A stretch of DNA of 64,000 bases from Telopea speciosissima (lineage: Eukaryota > Streptophyta > Magnoliopsida > Proteales > Proteaceae), in assembly GCF_018873765.1 (NCBI RefSeq), contig NC_057919.1, forward strand, positions 20,996,698 through 21,060,697. Reading direction: 5' to 3'. Position numbers and translations under genes: made by a program. Positions 43,801 to 55,334 of the stretch are shown one piece after another; the first letter of the stretch is position 1; every line of letters starts with the position of its first letter. The notes beneath the pieces are model-generated. The model was not told the DNA's origin, ran no database searches, and saw only the letters and a program-made list of their open reading frames with translations.

Positions 43801-46800
43801 AACCCCAGCACAGGGGCTTAGGTCAACACTTCATAATAGCCAGTCATCAATTGGAAGAGGGCAAGATGGTGATGAATTGCGATTGGTCCAAACCTTCGAC
43901 CAGTGGCTTCTTGTGGTCCAAATCAACAGCATAATTGGAATTAATGAAACCAACAACAGTTCCCAAACTAAGGAGTCAATTACAACCAGTTGGTTGATGT
44001 TGTAGCTGCCTCAGTGCAACAGTCAAACAAAATTACAAGAAAAAAGAGGGGAAAAAGTACAGAAAATGGCAGAAGTCTGTATATAAATCGTTGCTTGCAT
44101 GGAGCATGACAAAAAGGTAGAGTGCTTACTGATTTCAAGATGGATGTGTTATATTCTTCATTGTTTTTTGTGCCCCTAGTGCCAGAATTGTTTGCCATAG
44201 TTGGAATTAAATGATTGGAGTACCACAGTTGCTGATATTGTTGTAACGTTGTTGTTTCTGTTGCTTCAAGAATTCACGAAGATTTATATGTACGTGCTGA
44301 TACAGCATATGGCATACATAGATAGGTGTTCTTGTTGATTTTGTAAGGTAACACATCAGAGGGTTGAAGCGGATTGACTAATTCAGCCTTTTTTCTGGAT
44401 TTTACTGTGGTTTAGTTTTTATGATTTTTTGGTTACTCTTTTTTATCCCCTCATCTTTCGCTGCAGTTGGTCACTTTTACACTAGTGCAGTAGGTTGCAT
44501 GGATTCCTTTGAAGTGTAAGCAGGACGTCTGAAAAATACACCCAGAGGGTGCTAGTTTTACAGTTATTTGGGAGATTTAGTAATATTTTAATCCATTGGT
44601 GCATAGAAATTCTATCTACAAAGTTGTTTTGAAAAGACAATATATCTTAAACACTGTTATCCCTTGGCTCTCTGGGGTGCTTGAGTTCCTTACCAAGTGG
44701 AAAAGAGGTAGAGAGGTGGGGGATATGGAAGATAACTTGAAAACCAAATTCTTACCTATGTACTCTTTGTTCTCTTCTCATTATATTGATTTTGGGGTTT
44801 AGTATTAACAAGGAAAAGAGAAGATATCAAAATGCACAAAGGTAGTGTTCCAGTTTTCTCGCACTCTACCCACCTTGAAGGCTCATAACACAAGTGAGCC
44901 ACCCATCGATGCCATAGATTGGTCAACCATGTTAATGGGTGTTGCTATCTCCATACCTCTCTTCTTGAACTGAATGATCAGGATGGCATGGATCAGTGCT
45001 TCATTGAGGTCTTTGATTCACCATAGCCGGAAGGCTGGTCCTATCAATTTCATACAATTTAAAATGGGCTGAGTTTCATGGATTTGTCCAAAGGTGATCT
45101 CTGAATTTTTTTTTTAAAGAAATGAAAAATTGTACACCTGGAGTTTGATGTGGTGGTACTAACTGTACCACTTCCCCGTCTATTTTCCATTTTTTCTTGG
45201 ACAGTATTTCTGTAGATTTACTTCTTTCCGGTTTTTCCTTTTCCCCCTTTTTTTGGTAAACATCGAAAATTCATGTCTGCATCACTAGCGTTGTATGTGG
45301 TGTGAGTAAGAACTCAGTGATGGTGTTTTAATTGTTTTTTTTGAGGCATATGCATAACATTATTGTAGTGCAAGTGAAGTCATCACATCATTTCAAGCTA
45401 TCCACATCTCTTCTCTTTCCGAATAAATGTGCTGCGGTAGACTCTTGTTTGAATAGGGTGATACATTCCATGTAATTAGGACCTGGCAAATTGGCAGTGG
45501 TTTCTTTTGCTAGTATTTGAAGGAAGGTCCTGTAGGCGTTAAAGCCTTTCCATTTGTTATTAATTCAATCTGTTCTGCCATATTTTAGGATGGGATGAAG
45601 GTGTGTTGGGGATGCAAGTAGGAGAAAATGCTCGTCTTCAGGTAACATTCATTTCTCTTGATTGGTATTTTTTGGTATTTAACTTATGGGAGGGGATCTA
45701 CACGCCGCTTACATGTGATAGCATATCCCATGCCAAGCCAGTAGGCACATGGGAGGGGGTGCCTCACGATTTGATTACGAGGGTCCCACATGGTCAGGGT
45801 GGAGGGATTGTGAGAGAGCGATGTACTCTCTGCAGCGTGTAGATCCTTTTCCCATTACTTATTGAAACATTAATTTTTTGGTTTGTAAGTTTGTTATTTG
45901 AGAATTTTAATCACGTTCCATAACAGATTTGGCTTTGGAAAATTATGTCAAATAATGCGAATGTTGATTTGGGTATAAGTGTTATGGCTGAAATATGCTC
46001 AGGATTTCAGTAGTGGGGAGTAAATACTTTCAGAAATGAAGCAGAATCTATGCGCACTTATTTATTCGTGTGCAATTTTACTTTTATTGAGGTTCTCTCT
46101 TGTTCTTCTTATACGCCCTCTTACACTTTGATTGGTAAGTCACAATCTCTGTGCGTTGGGGAAAAGGGACTGCCCGGGGGGGGGGGGGGTTATCAACATG
46201 ATGGATTGCTGATTATTTTTTGTAGCAGCTCAATTGGAAGCAAGACACTTGGTCACTATGACACTTTTCTGCAACTCCCCAAAGACCACCCAAACTCAGG
46301 GCTGGGTAGGATGGGGTTGGGATGGGTGAGTAAATAATAGAAGCAGACATGATTGTGAGCTGTTGGTTGTAATTGCTTGACTTATGAACTACAGTCACTA
46401 TAAAACTCTGAAATGTACTTGTTGCAAGGCAGATTCAAATCTTGTAGGTAATGGCCCAAAATTTACTATGGTTCATAAGGGTGAAAACTAGGGTTGGGTT
46501 TGAGGGTGTCAAAAGGGAATCGGAACCGACTGTGTACAGATGAACTGAATGGAACCGAATCCTAACAGTTCAGGTGTGGTTATAACAAATAAGTTATAGT
46601 TCGGTTCGGTTCGGTTAAGAACCGGAAAGTCTGTGGTTTTAAACCGTTACAAAACCAAATTGCCGAATGTAACCGGAACCGAATAAACCGAATCTAAACC
46701 AAACCCTAAACCTTGGTTGGACCATTCAATAATCCAAAACAGCTAAACCCTAACTCATTTCGATCTTCCATTTCCAGAACAGCAAATCCCTGCTCTTCAT

Positions 46801-49800
46801 CTCTTACTCTTCCACTCTTTGTCAGTTTGTCTCTTCAGCTCCGTCAGTCTGCCCTCTTCCTGATGCTTATCTTTGCTTTCTTCTCTTGCTACGTCTAAAG
46901 AATTCCACAAGCCAAGAAGAGATTGAAGCCCTAACATCGTTCAAACTTAATCTCCGCGAAACTCTTGGCGCGTTAAACGGCTAGGATTCACCCACTCCTT
47001 CTCATGGAAACAAATCTAGGTCAAAACTGCGGGTTTCGACCAAGACAACTTGGTTTCACAGCTAACTGGGACGAAACCTTAGGGGAGTTTTAAAAATACC
47101 AAGTTTCGACTGGTTTCGACAATATTTCGGAAATTTCGAAGTTTCGACAAAAAAATATCAAGTTTCGACCAATTTTAACCAATTTCAACTAACCCAGTTT
47201 CGACCACCCCATCACATGTCGAGTTTGACCAAAAAAATACCAGATTTTGACCAAATTTCGGTGTCTGGCTGGTTGAAACCTAGGTCGGCACCTAATTCTT
47301 TATCCTTGGCTTCTACCCCAGTTGCAACTAGAGAATACCTTTGTCCACTTGCCGTTGAAGTCCATGATCTGAAATTGAGAGTGCTCACAGTTCCAAGTAG
47401 ATCTCTTTCCTTTTTTAGCCTAAGGTTAGGACAAAAGTTATCTGAATTGCGGAACGGACTCCCGTGGATCTCAGAGCTCATTTTAGGGGTCAGACAAGGA
47501 GAGTTTGGAAACTGAAGGAAAAAAGGGTTTCTGCTGTTGTGTGTTGAATGTTGTTTGAGAACTTCCCTGAGGTTAGTTTCTTTCAATGCTTCTTTTTTCT
47601 CTCTAGTGTTTAGAATTTTCTGGATAGGGAGAGCTTTATTTTCTTATAATTGCTTTTATTGGGACTTTATTTATTGTCATGACATTTTTTGAATTTCATT
47701 AATCATTCCTTCATTGTGTTGTGCTCGAATGGGAGTGTTTTCTTGAGTGGAGTAATATTTTTCTTTTGAGTTTCACATACAACACATGAACATGGTTGAG
47801 AATGTGACATTGCTCTTCTTGTTGATTTACCATCCTTATTGGGGTTCTTCCAAGTTGATCTACTGTGCACATTCCCCCTACATGTGGTGCAATGAACTTT
47901 AGTTCCTGCCCGGGCTTTTAAGAGTGATGTATTTCTAGATTGGTAGGAGACCAACTAGAAGCCAATAACCAGGACTTGCTATGAACAGGGTAGTTCGGGT
48001 AGGTCAAAAATAGGTGTTTTGGTCAATTTAGGGTCAGGGTTTAATGAAACCTAGGGTTTGATGGTAGGGTTATGCTAAGTTGATGTAGGGAAGTCCTCCG
48101 GTAAAGGTGATGTTAAGTTTTAATGGAGGGAAGTGTGCTGGAATGAATTGGCAGCTAGGTGCAGGTTAGGGTTTCGGGATTTTGGAAAAGAAGAAAGATA
48201 TATTTTTTAGAGTTTATGATGGTCAGATGAGGGAATCACTTGGATCGAGTTTTCCTTCGTGTGAGAGGGGGATTCGATCAAAGCTTGGTGTGATTTGGCT
48301 GGCTGGTTTGGTCTGGGCAGAATTTAGGTGTTGGGAAAAATTGAAAACAAAGGGAGAATTTTAGGGTTTGAGGCTGTAAGAAGATTAGAAGAAGAATTGT
48401 TAGGGATGGGGATGATTCAAACTCTCACTGTTGTTGTAGAAATTCCTTGGCAGAAGCTTGCTTGATTGTAAAGCTTAAATAAAAATCAAAACTTGAACTA
48501 GAACTTGAATGAGAGCTTCAAAGAACAACCCGGGCTTCACACTGTAAAGTGTCGATTGAATCAAACTCCAATCCCACCAGCCTTGATCAAACACAGAATA
48601 AATCTTCAATGGAAGAGAGCAGCAGAAAGCTTTTTCATTATCAAAATTCGTGTTCAGTACTTGCCCCCCTTACAACGTTATAAAAGACTCAAAAATAGAC
48701 TCCTACACTAAAAAGGAAAGGCCTAACCCAATCCTTAACCTATTAGGTAACTTAAACTGACTAGGAAACTGAAATAGACTCAAATAGGAGTCCTAATCCA
48801 GCCCCACTAAACACTTAAAAGGAAAATTACTAAAATCACTTAAATTGAACCATTGGTTGAACCGGTTCAATTTATAAACAAAAACACCAAAATAAAACCA
48901 AGTATAGAACTAAAACAACTAATCCCGTATGCAACCTATTTACCCGTATTTTAGGTCTATAAAGTGGCCTATTACATAGAAACCCATGGGATCAAAGGCC
49001 CACCATGTATATAACCCAATCCTAGACTTATTCCTAAGCAAAGAAGCTCAGTTTGGTGATAAATCTGCATTAAAGAGAGTTAAGAAATGTGAAAGGTTGG
49101 TGCAACATTTTGCTCTAGTTATTTTGCTTTTTGGTCCTAATTTAGTTGCCCATCTTGCTGAATGGATTTAGATTTTAGATGTTCATATCTTCTGAATTTT
49201 GTATTTTTCTTAAGGGAAAAAGAACATGGGAGTGTTGGCATAGGCCATACTACCGGACAGAGAACTACATCCCCTTTTCTTAATTTGTGTAATCAATAAA
49301 TTGGGATAATTTGACTGTTATTTATTATTCAACCATTTAAAGGACTAGTAAATTCTATTTCCACAGGTTGGATTCATTGTTGGTAGTTTATACCTTTCTT
49401 TCCTATCTATACAAGTTCATTGTAGCTGAAACAAATAATTTTGAGGGTGCATCAATATAAGTTTTGTTGATGCATCAATGCAATCTTAAGCTTGCTTTAA
49501 TATGTTTCATTATGTTGTATTTGTAGGTGTTTTAGATATATACTGATAAAATGGAATGGTCTAAAATTGAGATGAAAGAGTCGAATGATGGTACTTTGGT
49601 ACTACAACCCCGTTTGTTAGTTTAACGTTAGAGGGTGAAAGTTGCAATGCTACCCATCTTGAGAAAAAGCCTATGGCTAGGGTAGTAGCTTGTTGGACAA
49701 TTAACTGGTTCAAATCAACAGATCCGACAGATTGTGCGGATAGAAAGCCTCAAGCTCAATATGCCAAGTGTGGATAGTTGTTCATGGCTGACCCCATAAA

Positions 49801-52800
49801 AAATGGGACCTCCAACTTGAGCAATTATAAAAAAAGGTGTCCTAAGCATGAGAACAAGGGCATAGGCTAAGTGTTTATGCAACCATCTATTGGGAAGTTG
49901 GCTTTAAAGGATTTGAAGATTAACACCAATGTTGTTTGTGAGATGTTTTTGACTTTAATTGTAAAAAACGAACTCCCTTTAAAATTTGTGGAGTACGAAG
50001 ATTTTAAGAAGTTGATGCTATATGTGTATGCTGATTACATCTCATTAGCAGAAACACACTTTTGAGTGTTGTTCAAAAAGTATTCAAGAAGTAGAACACT
50101 ATCAGAGAGGCAGTCAAAAGTTCACTGGGAGTGTTTTAGCAACCATTAATTTCTGGACCTTCATCTCTAATGATGGATATATGACACTCACAACCCACTA
50201 TATTGATAGGCCATGGGTTTTACACAGGAAATTGATAAAATTTACTGTCGGACTCCTCCACACTCGAGTGCATATATTTGTGAGATAGTTGACAAGATAT
50301 TGATTGAGTGAGGGATTGAAGGGAGATTGTTTTTTTGTAGCAGTAGACAATGCAAGTGCAAATGATGCATTTGTTCTTTATTTCAAAACAGATCGGAATG
50401 CGAAGAACGCATTGGTGTGTAAGGGGGGGATTCTTTCATGTTCATTGTTGTGCACATGTCTTGAACCCCATAGTGCAAGATGATCAAATTGATTAATAAA
50501 TCAGTTTAGAAGGTTTGAGATAGTGTCAAATTCGTCAAAAGTTCTCAAACTAGGAAGTTGAGGTTTGCAAAAAGTTGTAAGCACATGGGAATGACCACTA
50601 AGAGAGGCTTGCATGGAGATGTGAGCATGAGGTGGAATTTCACCTATCAAATGCTTGATGATGCGTTGTTTTATCGGCAAGCTTTTGACAACTTAGAGAA
50701 GTTAGACACGAACTACACAGATTGCCTAACTTCTGATGAATGGGCAAAAATTTTAAAAATTGTAAAGTTTTTGAGACCTTTTGATGAGATCACGAAGGTG
50801 TTGTCTGGTTTTAAGAATCTAACATTTAACTTGCATTTCCGAAGTGATATACAACTTTAAATGATGGATCTTTGGTTGTGGATGATTTTATAATAAAAAT
50901 CATGAAATAGTTTTGGCTACAAGTTTTGACTGCTGGTTTTAAGACCCAAATGACCAAATTAGGTCTCGAACCTTCTAGGAAACCTTATTTTAGATCCTCT
51001 AAACATAGTGAAACCCTTAGATTGTAAAGAACATACCCAAAATTGTAGTTTGGTTTCAGGCCCTAGGTTGATAGTATATACTATACAACTAAGTATTTAT
51101 TTATTTATTTATTTTTTTTTCGCAAAACTTCATTCCCTGGGGAAGATGATATACCTTCAACTTTCAATCTTGCAAAAAACCTTCACAAATGCAGCAAATC
51201 GTCGTTCTAGATGCGTTCCAATACAGCCCAATATCTTGTTTAACAAAGATATGATGGTATTTGGCAAAAAATCACAAAAATTGAGGTTTTCTTGGATCTT
51301 TCCATTTTTAGAGTCAAAACTAGTGAAATAGATCGAAATTTCGACCCATTTCGATTGAAATCGTGCATTTTATACAAAGGGAATGTATTGTTTCATCCAA
51401 AACGATACCAAAACTCGAAACATGGTCGAATTTTTGACCGAAACTTGGTAATACTCAGGTATCACACTTGTTTTGTTTCGACCTTTGTCAAAACTGAAAG
51501 ATTTTGCGAAATTACAGCCAGAAGTGCTTGGGATTATAGAATTGGTCCTCTACAATATAAAAGAAAACCCAAAAATACTTAGCTCATGGCCATACAACCC
51601 ATTGGGCACTGAAAATTAAGCTAGAATATTCGTTAATTCTTGGTTGAGTTTGACCCAACCAATAGCATGGCTTGCTACCTGCCTTCTTGTTTTTCTGAAC
51701 TGCATCAACCAAAGCCTCAACATTCTTTAGGAGCAATTTATTTTGGCATTAATCAATCACCCTACCCCCAGTACTGAATGCTGACTCAGATGCAACCATG
51801 AACATAGGAATCACCAATATATCACCAGCTAGCCAAGATAAATAAGGAAATTGGGCCTGACCTTCCAATATGTTAGAACATATTACTTGGCATCCTTGGT
51901 CCACAATTTTCTTGGCTCTTTAAGATACTGGTCCAATTCAGGCTTGTCACCGGTGTTGGTCATCTTCTTTTTGCCCAATTAGCGAATGGATTTGAACCCT
52001 CTTCAACAACACTAGTCAAAGATGGTATACACTTGTATTCCCATAAAGTCAGCCTAAAGCTGGTCTCACATGGTCAACAATCTCATCAGTTAGTAAGAGC
52101 TATTAATTGTGTAGCTGTTTATATGCTTACTGAAGAATTTCCAACCTGTAGCGAGTATAAAACACTGCAAATGATAAAACCAATTAATGTTTTCCCCCAT
52201 ATTTATTGAACTTTTCTCTTATGGCACATACCATCTCCATCATAAATCACCTCCAAGCAAGGATCCATCGTTTAAAGTTGAATGAATAAGCACCACATTC
52301 AGAAATACAAGTTGGATGTTGGATACTTGGAACCAAATAACACTTTCATTATTTCATCAAAGTCTCAAACTTTATAATTTTTTCTAATCTTTGCCCATTC
52401 AATAGGGGTAGGGCAATCTGTGTAGTTCTTGTCTAAGCCGATAGAACAAAGCATCATCAAGTATTTGGTAGGTGGAATTCCACCTTACTCACATTTCCAT
52501 GCAAGCCCCTCTTAGTGGTCATTCCCATATGCTCACTACTTTCTGCAAACCTCACCTTTCTAGCTTGAAAACTTTTGACAAACTTGACACTGTGTCGAAC
52601 CTTTATCAATCAATTTGATACTATCTTACACTATGATGTTCATGACATGTACACAAAAACGATGATGAAAGAATTCCTCTTACACACTAATGCATTCTTC
52701 GCTTTAGGTTTGTTCTCAAATAAATAAAAAATACATCATTCGTACTTGCATTGTCTAATGTTACAGAAAACAATCTCTATTCAATCCCCCACTCGGTCAC

Positions 52801-55334
52801 TATCTTGTCAACCGTCTCACAAATATGTGCATCCGAGTGTGGAGGAGTCAAAACAATAAGTTTATCGATTTTTTTGTGTAAAACCCATAATCTGTCAGTA
52901 TAGTGGATTGTGAATATCATTTATCCATTATTGTAAATTTGTAGATTGAGGTCCACAAATTAGGGTTTGCTAAAACACTACCAACATAATTTTTAACTAC
53001 CTCTCTGATAGTGTTGTCCTTAAATACTTTTAGAAAAAAAAAAGGGGCATACCCAGTGCACAAGGCTGTTGCCACTGTGGGGTCTGGGGAGGGTCTTAAT
53101 GTACACAGCCTTACCCCTGCTTTCGCAGAGAGGCTGTTTCCAGTCTTAAATACTTTTGAATATCACTCTTGTTTCTGCTAATAAGTTGTAATTAGAACAC
53201 ACATATAACATCAATTTCCTAAAATCTTTGTATTCCACACATTTAAAAGGAGTTTATTTTTTACAACTAAAGTCCAAACTATCTCACGAACAACATTGAG
53301 GTCAATCTTCGAATCCTTTAAAGTCAACTTCCCACTAGATGGTTGCATAAACATATGACTATGTCGTTGTTGTCATGCTTACACACCTTTTCATGTGATT
53401 GTTCAAGCAAGAAGGTCCCAGGGTCAACCATGTACAATTATCCACGCTTAGTACATTGAGCCCTAGGCTTTCTATCCGCATAGTCTTTCAGATCTGCTGT
53501 TTTTAACCAGTTAATTGTCCAGCAGACTATATTGCCTTAGCCTTGGGCTTTTTCTTAGGATGGATACCAGTGTCACTTTCACCCTCAAACATTAGGGGTT
53601 GTGGAACCAAAATACACCATTATTTGACTCTGTTAAACCATTCCATCTTACCGGTATAGTAGAATATAGAATATCTAAAATACTTACTATATAATATGAT
53701 GAAACATATTAAAGCAAGCTCAAGATTGTACTGATGCACCCTCAAAATTACAACAAACTTGTATAGATAGGAAAGAAAGTATGAAGTACTAACAAGAATC
53801 CAACCTGTGGAAATAAAGAGTTTATTAGTTCTTAAATAGTCGAATACTATATAGCAACCAAATGCTCCCAATTTATTGATTCTATAGATAAAGAAATATA
53901 GAATATTTGGAAAAGATATGACTAACTAAAATTTAAATTCATTCAACAAGATGGACAACTAAATTAGGACGAAAGAGCTAAATTAAATGCAGCAAGATGT
54001 TCACATTTCTTAACACTCTTAAAAGCCAGGGAGGGAACTAAAGCCTGTTACACATTTATGAGGAATACGCACAGGTGATCAACTTGGGAGAACCCCCAAT
54101 AAGGATGGTAAATTAGCAAGTTGAGCTATGTCACATTTTCAACTATGTTCATATGTTGTATGTAAAATTCAAAGCAAAAGATTCCTCCACTCCACAAAAC
54201 TCTTCCATTATAGTGAAGGAATGATTAAAATTCCATGACAGTAAACGAAGTCCCAACTGAAGCAATCAGATGAGAATAAAGCACTCCAGATCCAGAAACG
54301 TCTAAACACTAGAGAGAAACCAAAAACATTGAAAGAAACTAATCTTAGAGAAGCTATCAAACAACATTCAACAAATCCACGTGAGTAGAACCTAAGCAGA
54401 AACCCTCTTTTCCTTTGGTTTCCAAACTCTCACCATCTCTCCCATAAAATGAGCTCCGAGATCCAAGAGAGTCCATTGAAATAACTTTTGTCCAAACTTT
54501 CTGCTACAAGGTTTTGCTGTTTTGGATTGGTGATTGGTCTAAGTGCCTAACCAAGGTTTAGGGTTTGGTTTAGATTCGGTGATTTGGTTTTGCAAACAGT
54601 TTAGAACCACCTGTTTTCTGGTTTTTAACCGAACTGTACCAACCAAAACTGAACTGTTTGGTTGGTTTGGCTGTAAACAGTCGGTTCCGGTTCTGGTTTC
54701 CTTTTTGCACCATTACCATTCCCTTGAGTTAAACTTTGATTGCAGTGGCCTAGGGAACATGCGGGGCTGGGTGGTCACAGATAGAGTCTTTAGGTACAGT
54801 CTGCGAGATGTGGCTGAGATCAAGCCTGTAATTTATGCATTGAATCTCTCATCTACTAGCAGTGAATCCAAATGCCTGCAGAGGGTGACTTGGCATTAGT
54901 TATAGGTTGGTTAGCTTTACAAGGCAGTGCTCATGGGCTTAAGTAATAAATTTGTCATAAAACAGTCAATTAAATTTCAACTTCTAAATTTCTCACCACA
55001 TAATAGAAAGGGCAAGCAAATCCATGTGTTTCCCATTGAACCGACTTAGGTATGGAGAACCCGATGGATTTATTCTCTTTTTTGGTTGTACAGCTGGATT
55101 CCCGTACATCATTACTAGGGATCAAGCATGAGTTTGTATGCTCTTGTGTGCTTACTGTGTTGAATGCATCTCCTCTTAGCATTGAACCAAAGCATTTTTG
55201 ATGTATCTAATCATCTTCGGTTGCTTTTGCAGTGCTCTCCTGACTATGCGTATGGTCCTAATGGATTTCCAGCATGGGGAATACTGCCCAATTCGGTTTT
55301 GGTTTTTGAAATTGAAGTCCTTAGCGTGGAGTGA
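40855..55334 (+). CDS. FKBP12: FKBP12 peptidyl-prolyl cis-trans isomerase, five exons
   Basis: Exons 40855-40942, 41457-41490, 41593-41654, 45589-45641 and 55233-55334 join with GT-AG introns and unbroken phase into 112 residues, the exact length of plant FKBP12. It starts 'MGVEKQLLRAGTGPKPVPGQ', and has 'HCTGFGKNGDLSQKFWSTKD', 'FSFKIGQGSVIKGWDEGVLGM' (active-site V-I-W), 'CSPDYAYGPNGFPAWGILPN' and ends 'VLVFEIEVLSVE'. Cys26 and Cys80, the pair known to form a disulphide in plant FKBP12, are both present. The enzyme catalyses proline isomerisation in the cytosol/nucleus and is the receptor for FK506/rapamycin-type ligands, binding TOR when rapamycin is bound; plant forms often bind the drug weakly. 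Intron 3 is 3.9 kb and intron 4 is 9.6 kb, both swollen by transposons; the coding parts are intact. The start is the only ATG giving the conserved N-terminus. Confidence 0.96.
42020..42215. repeat. Dispersed 'GTTTCGA' repeat, FKBP12 intron 3
   Basis: Recurring GTTTCGA/GTTGAAAC words ('atgtttcgtcaagtttcgattggg', 'ccgaaacatgttgaaac', 'tcggtttcttgcgaaaccgag'). Same family as at 47.0, 51.3 and 60.7 kb. Non-coding. Confidence 0.5.
42225..42400 (-). mobile_element. Ty1/copia RNase H fossil fragment
   Basis: The minus strand encodes a short stretch of copia RNase H ('STTEAKYMATTKAVKQAL', 'LRGLVGDLVLQQDQTVV', 'NSQSTLHLTKNQM'). Only this small part of the polyprotein is present and no LTRs lie beside it; a broken, old fragment in FKBP12 intron 3. 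Confidence 0.75.
42568..43722. mobile_element. TIR DNA element of the GGGAGA family, 1155 bp, FKBP12 intron 3
   Basis: Left GGGAGACAGAATGCTAACTG, then 'gtcgcgtttgttgcacagattccatgcaacgttgttgctaaccgttggattggaaatatctatta' and its inverse at the right end '...AACGTGACCGGTTAGCGTTCTTTCTCCC' form TIRs of about 170 bp. Flanks AAAAAAAAT and AAAAAATAT match at 8 of 9 positions (9-bp TSD). A further inverted pair 'tgttgagtttttttctgcaaaac' (42884) against 'ttttgcagaaaaaaactcaaca' (43538) shows that about 140 bp of CT-rich DNA was added to the left arm. The 0.6-kb core has no transposase. This longer relative links the small MITEs of the window to a MULE-type family. Confidence 0.85.
43763..43792 (+). other. 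Group II intron domain V remnant (organellar DNA insertion)
   Basis: GAGCCGTACGAGGCAGCTCACGTATGGTTC matches the domain V consensus of organellar group II introns: GAGCCG...CGTATGGTTC pairs as a 10-bp stem with G-U wobbles, holding the AGC triad, a two-base CA bulge and a short upper stem. Plant mitochondrial introns have this 'GAGGCAGCTC' variety. With flanks (about 43740-43830) it is probably a nuclear insertion of mitochondrial or plastid DNA; the parent intron was not identified. Confidence 0.6.
43831..45588. other. FKBP12 intron 3, 3' part
   Basis: Intronic sequence with no recognised gene or repeat apart from T-rich tracts. The branch/acceptor region before exon 4 is '...ttctgccatattttag'. 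Confidence 0.4.
45688..45853. mobile_element. MITE in FKBP12 intron 4, 166 bp
   Basis: GGGAGGGGATCTACACGCCG and, inverted from the right end, GGGAAAAGGATCTACACGCTG are the TIRs. Flanks TTAACTTAT and ATTACTTAT agree at 7 of 9 positions, a decayed 9-bp duplication. It lies only 46 bp behind the 5' splice site of intron 4 without touching it. Confidence 0.75.
47030..47280. repeat. Dispersed 'GTTTCGA' repeat inside the hAT left copy
   Basis: 'gcgggtttcgaccaagacaacttgg', 'agtttcgactggtttcgacaatatttcggaaatttcgaagtttcgac' and similar; same family as at 42.0, 51.3 and 60.7 kb. Confidence 0.55.
47930..49078. repeat. Segment of about 1.15 kb present only in the left hAT copy
   Basis: The right hAT copy reads without a break from 'cttttaagagtg' to 'ttaagaaatgtgaa' (reverse of 54003-54030), while the left copy has these at 47918 and 49079 with about 1.15 kb between. 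'aagag' stands at both junctions, as a target duplication would. The content is LTR-like or unclassified; a solo LTR-type insertion is the likeliest reading. Confidence 0.45.
49214..49274. mobile_element. 61-bp MITE deletion derivative with perfect 9-bp TSD
   Basis: GGGAAAAAGAACATGGGAGTG, then 'ttggcataggccatactaccggacagagaactacatcccc' is one arm of the 7016 subfamily plus a dozen bases of the other end. Flanked by exact TTTTCTTAA (49205-49213, 49275-49283), so both termini are original and only the centre was lost. Confidence 0.8.
51280..51520. repeat. Dispersed 'GTTTCGA' repeat between the two hAT copies
   Basis: 'gatcgaaatttcgacccatttcgattgaaatcg', 'ctcgaaacatggtcgaatttttgaccgaaac' and 'tttgtttcgacctttgtcaaaactg'; same family as at 47.0 kb. 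Confidence 0.5.
51650..54720 (-). mobile_element. hAT transposon, right copy of the inverted pair
   Basis: Minus strand. The outer end at 54720 mirrors the left copy (reverse strand 'ggtgcaaaaaggaaaccagaaccggaaccg', then 'accgaatctaaaccaaaccctaaaccttggtt'). Inward it is colinear with the left copy: 54430-54003 with 47470-47930, 53600-53400 with 49590-49800, and 52600-52400 with 50520-50700. It goes further at the 3' side: 51660-51850 gives the hATC dimerisation domain ('SWLAGDILVIPMFMVASESAFSTGGRVID', 'LLKNVEALVDAV'). Many stops and frame changes; inactive. A SINE sits inside (53032-53144). Confidence 0.8.
53032..53144 (-). mobile_element. Au-type SINE, 5'-truncated, 13-bp TSD
   Basis: Flanked by exact CTTAAATACTTTT (53019-53031, 53145-53157). 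The minus strand reads 'ggaaacagcctctctgcgaaagc' to 'gtgcactgggtatgcccc' and ends in a T run, the conserved 3' part of the widespread plant Au SINE. The tRNA-like 5' head with box A/B is missing. Confidence 0.82.

Larger units (their letters stand above)
46500..50870 (+). mobile_element. hAT transposon, left copy of an inverted pair (FKBP12 intron 4)
   Basis: The left end 'gggtgtcaaaagggaatcggaaccg' and the GGTTCGG-rich subterminal block (46500-46720) are typical of plant hAT elements. The coding relic runs 49560-50870: a BED zinc finger ('AKCG...TSNL..YKKRCPKH', about 49750-49860), 'LPLKFVEYEDFKKLMLYV' (49970), and 'SSQTRKLRFAKSCKHMGMTTKRGLHGDVSMRWNFTYQMLDDAL' (50530-50690), as in ZBED/RICESLEEPER-type transposases. 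Many stops and frame changes; the C-terminal hATC domain is missing. Its 5' non-coding part is swollen by an extra segment (47930-49078). Confidence 0.8.

Noticed and set aside
45603-45842. 79-codon open frame continuing FKBP12 exon 4
   Set aside because: Read-through of the 5' splice site at 45641/45642 into the intron and a MITE; the conserved protein resumes at 55233.
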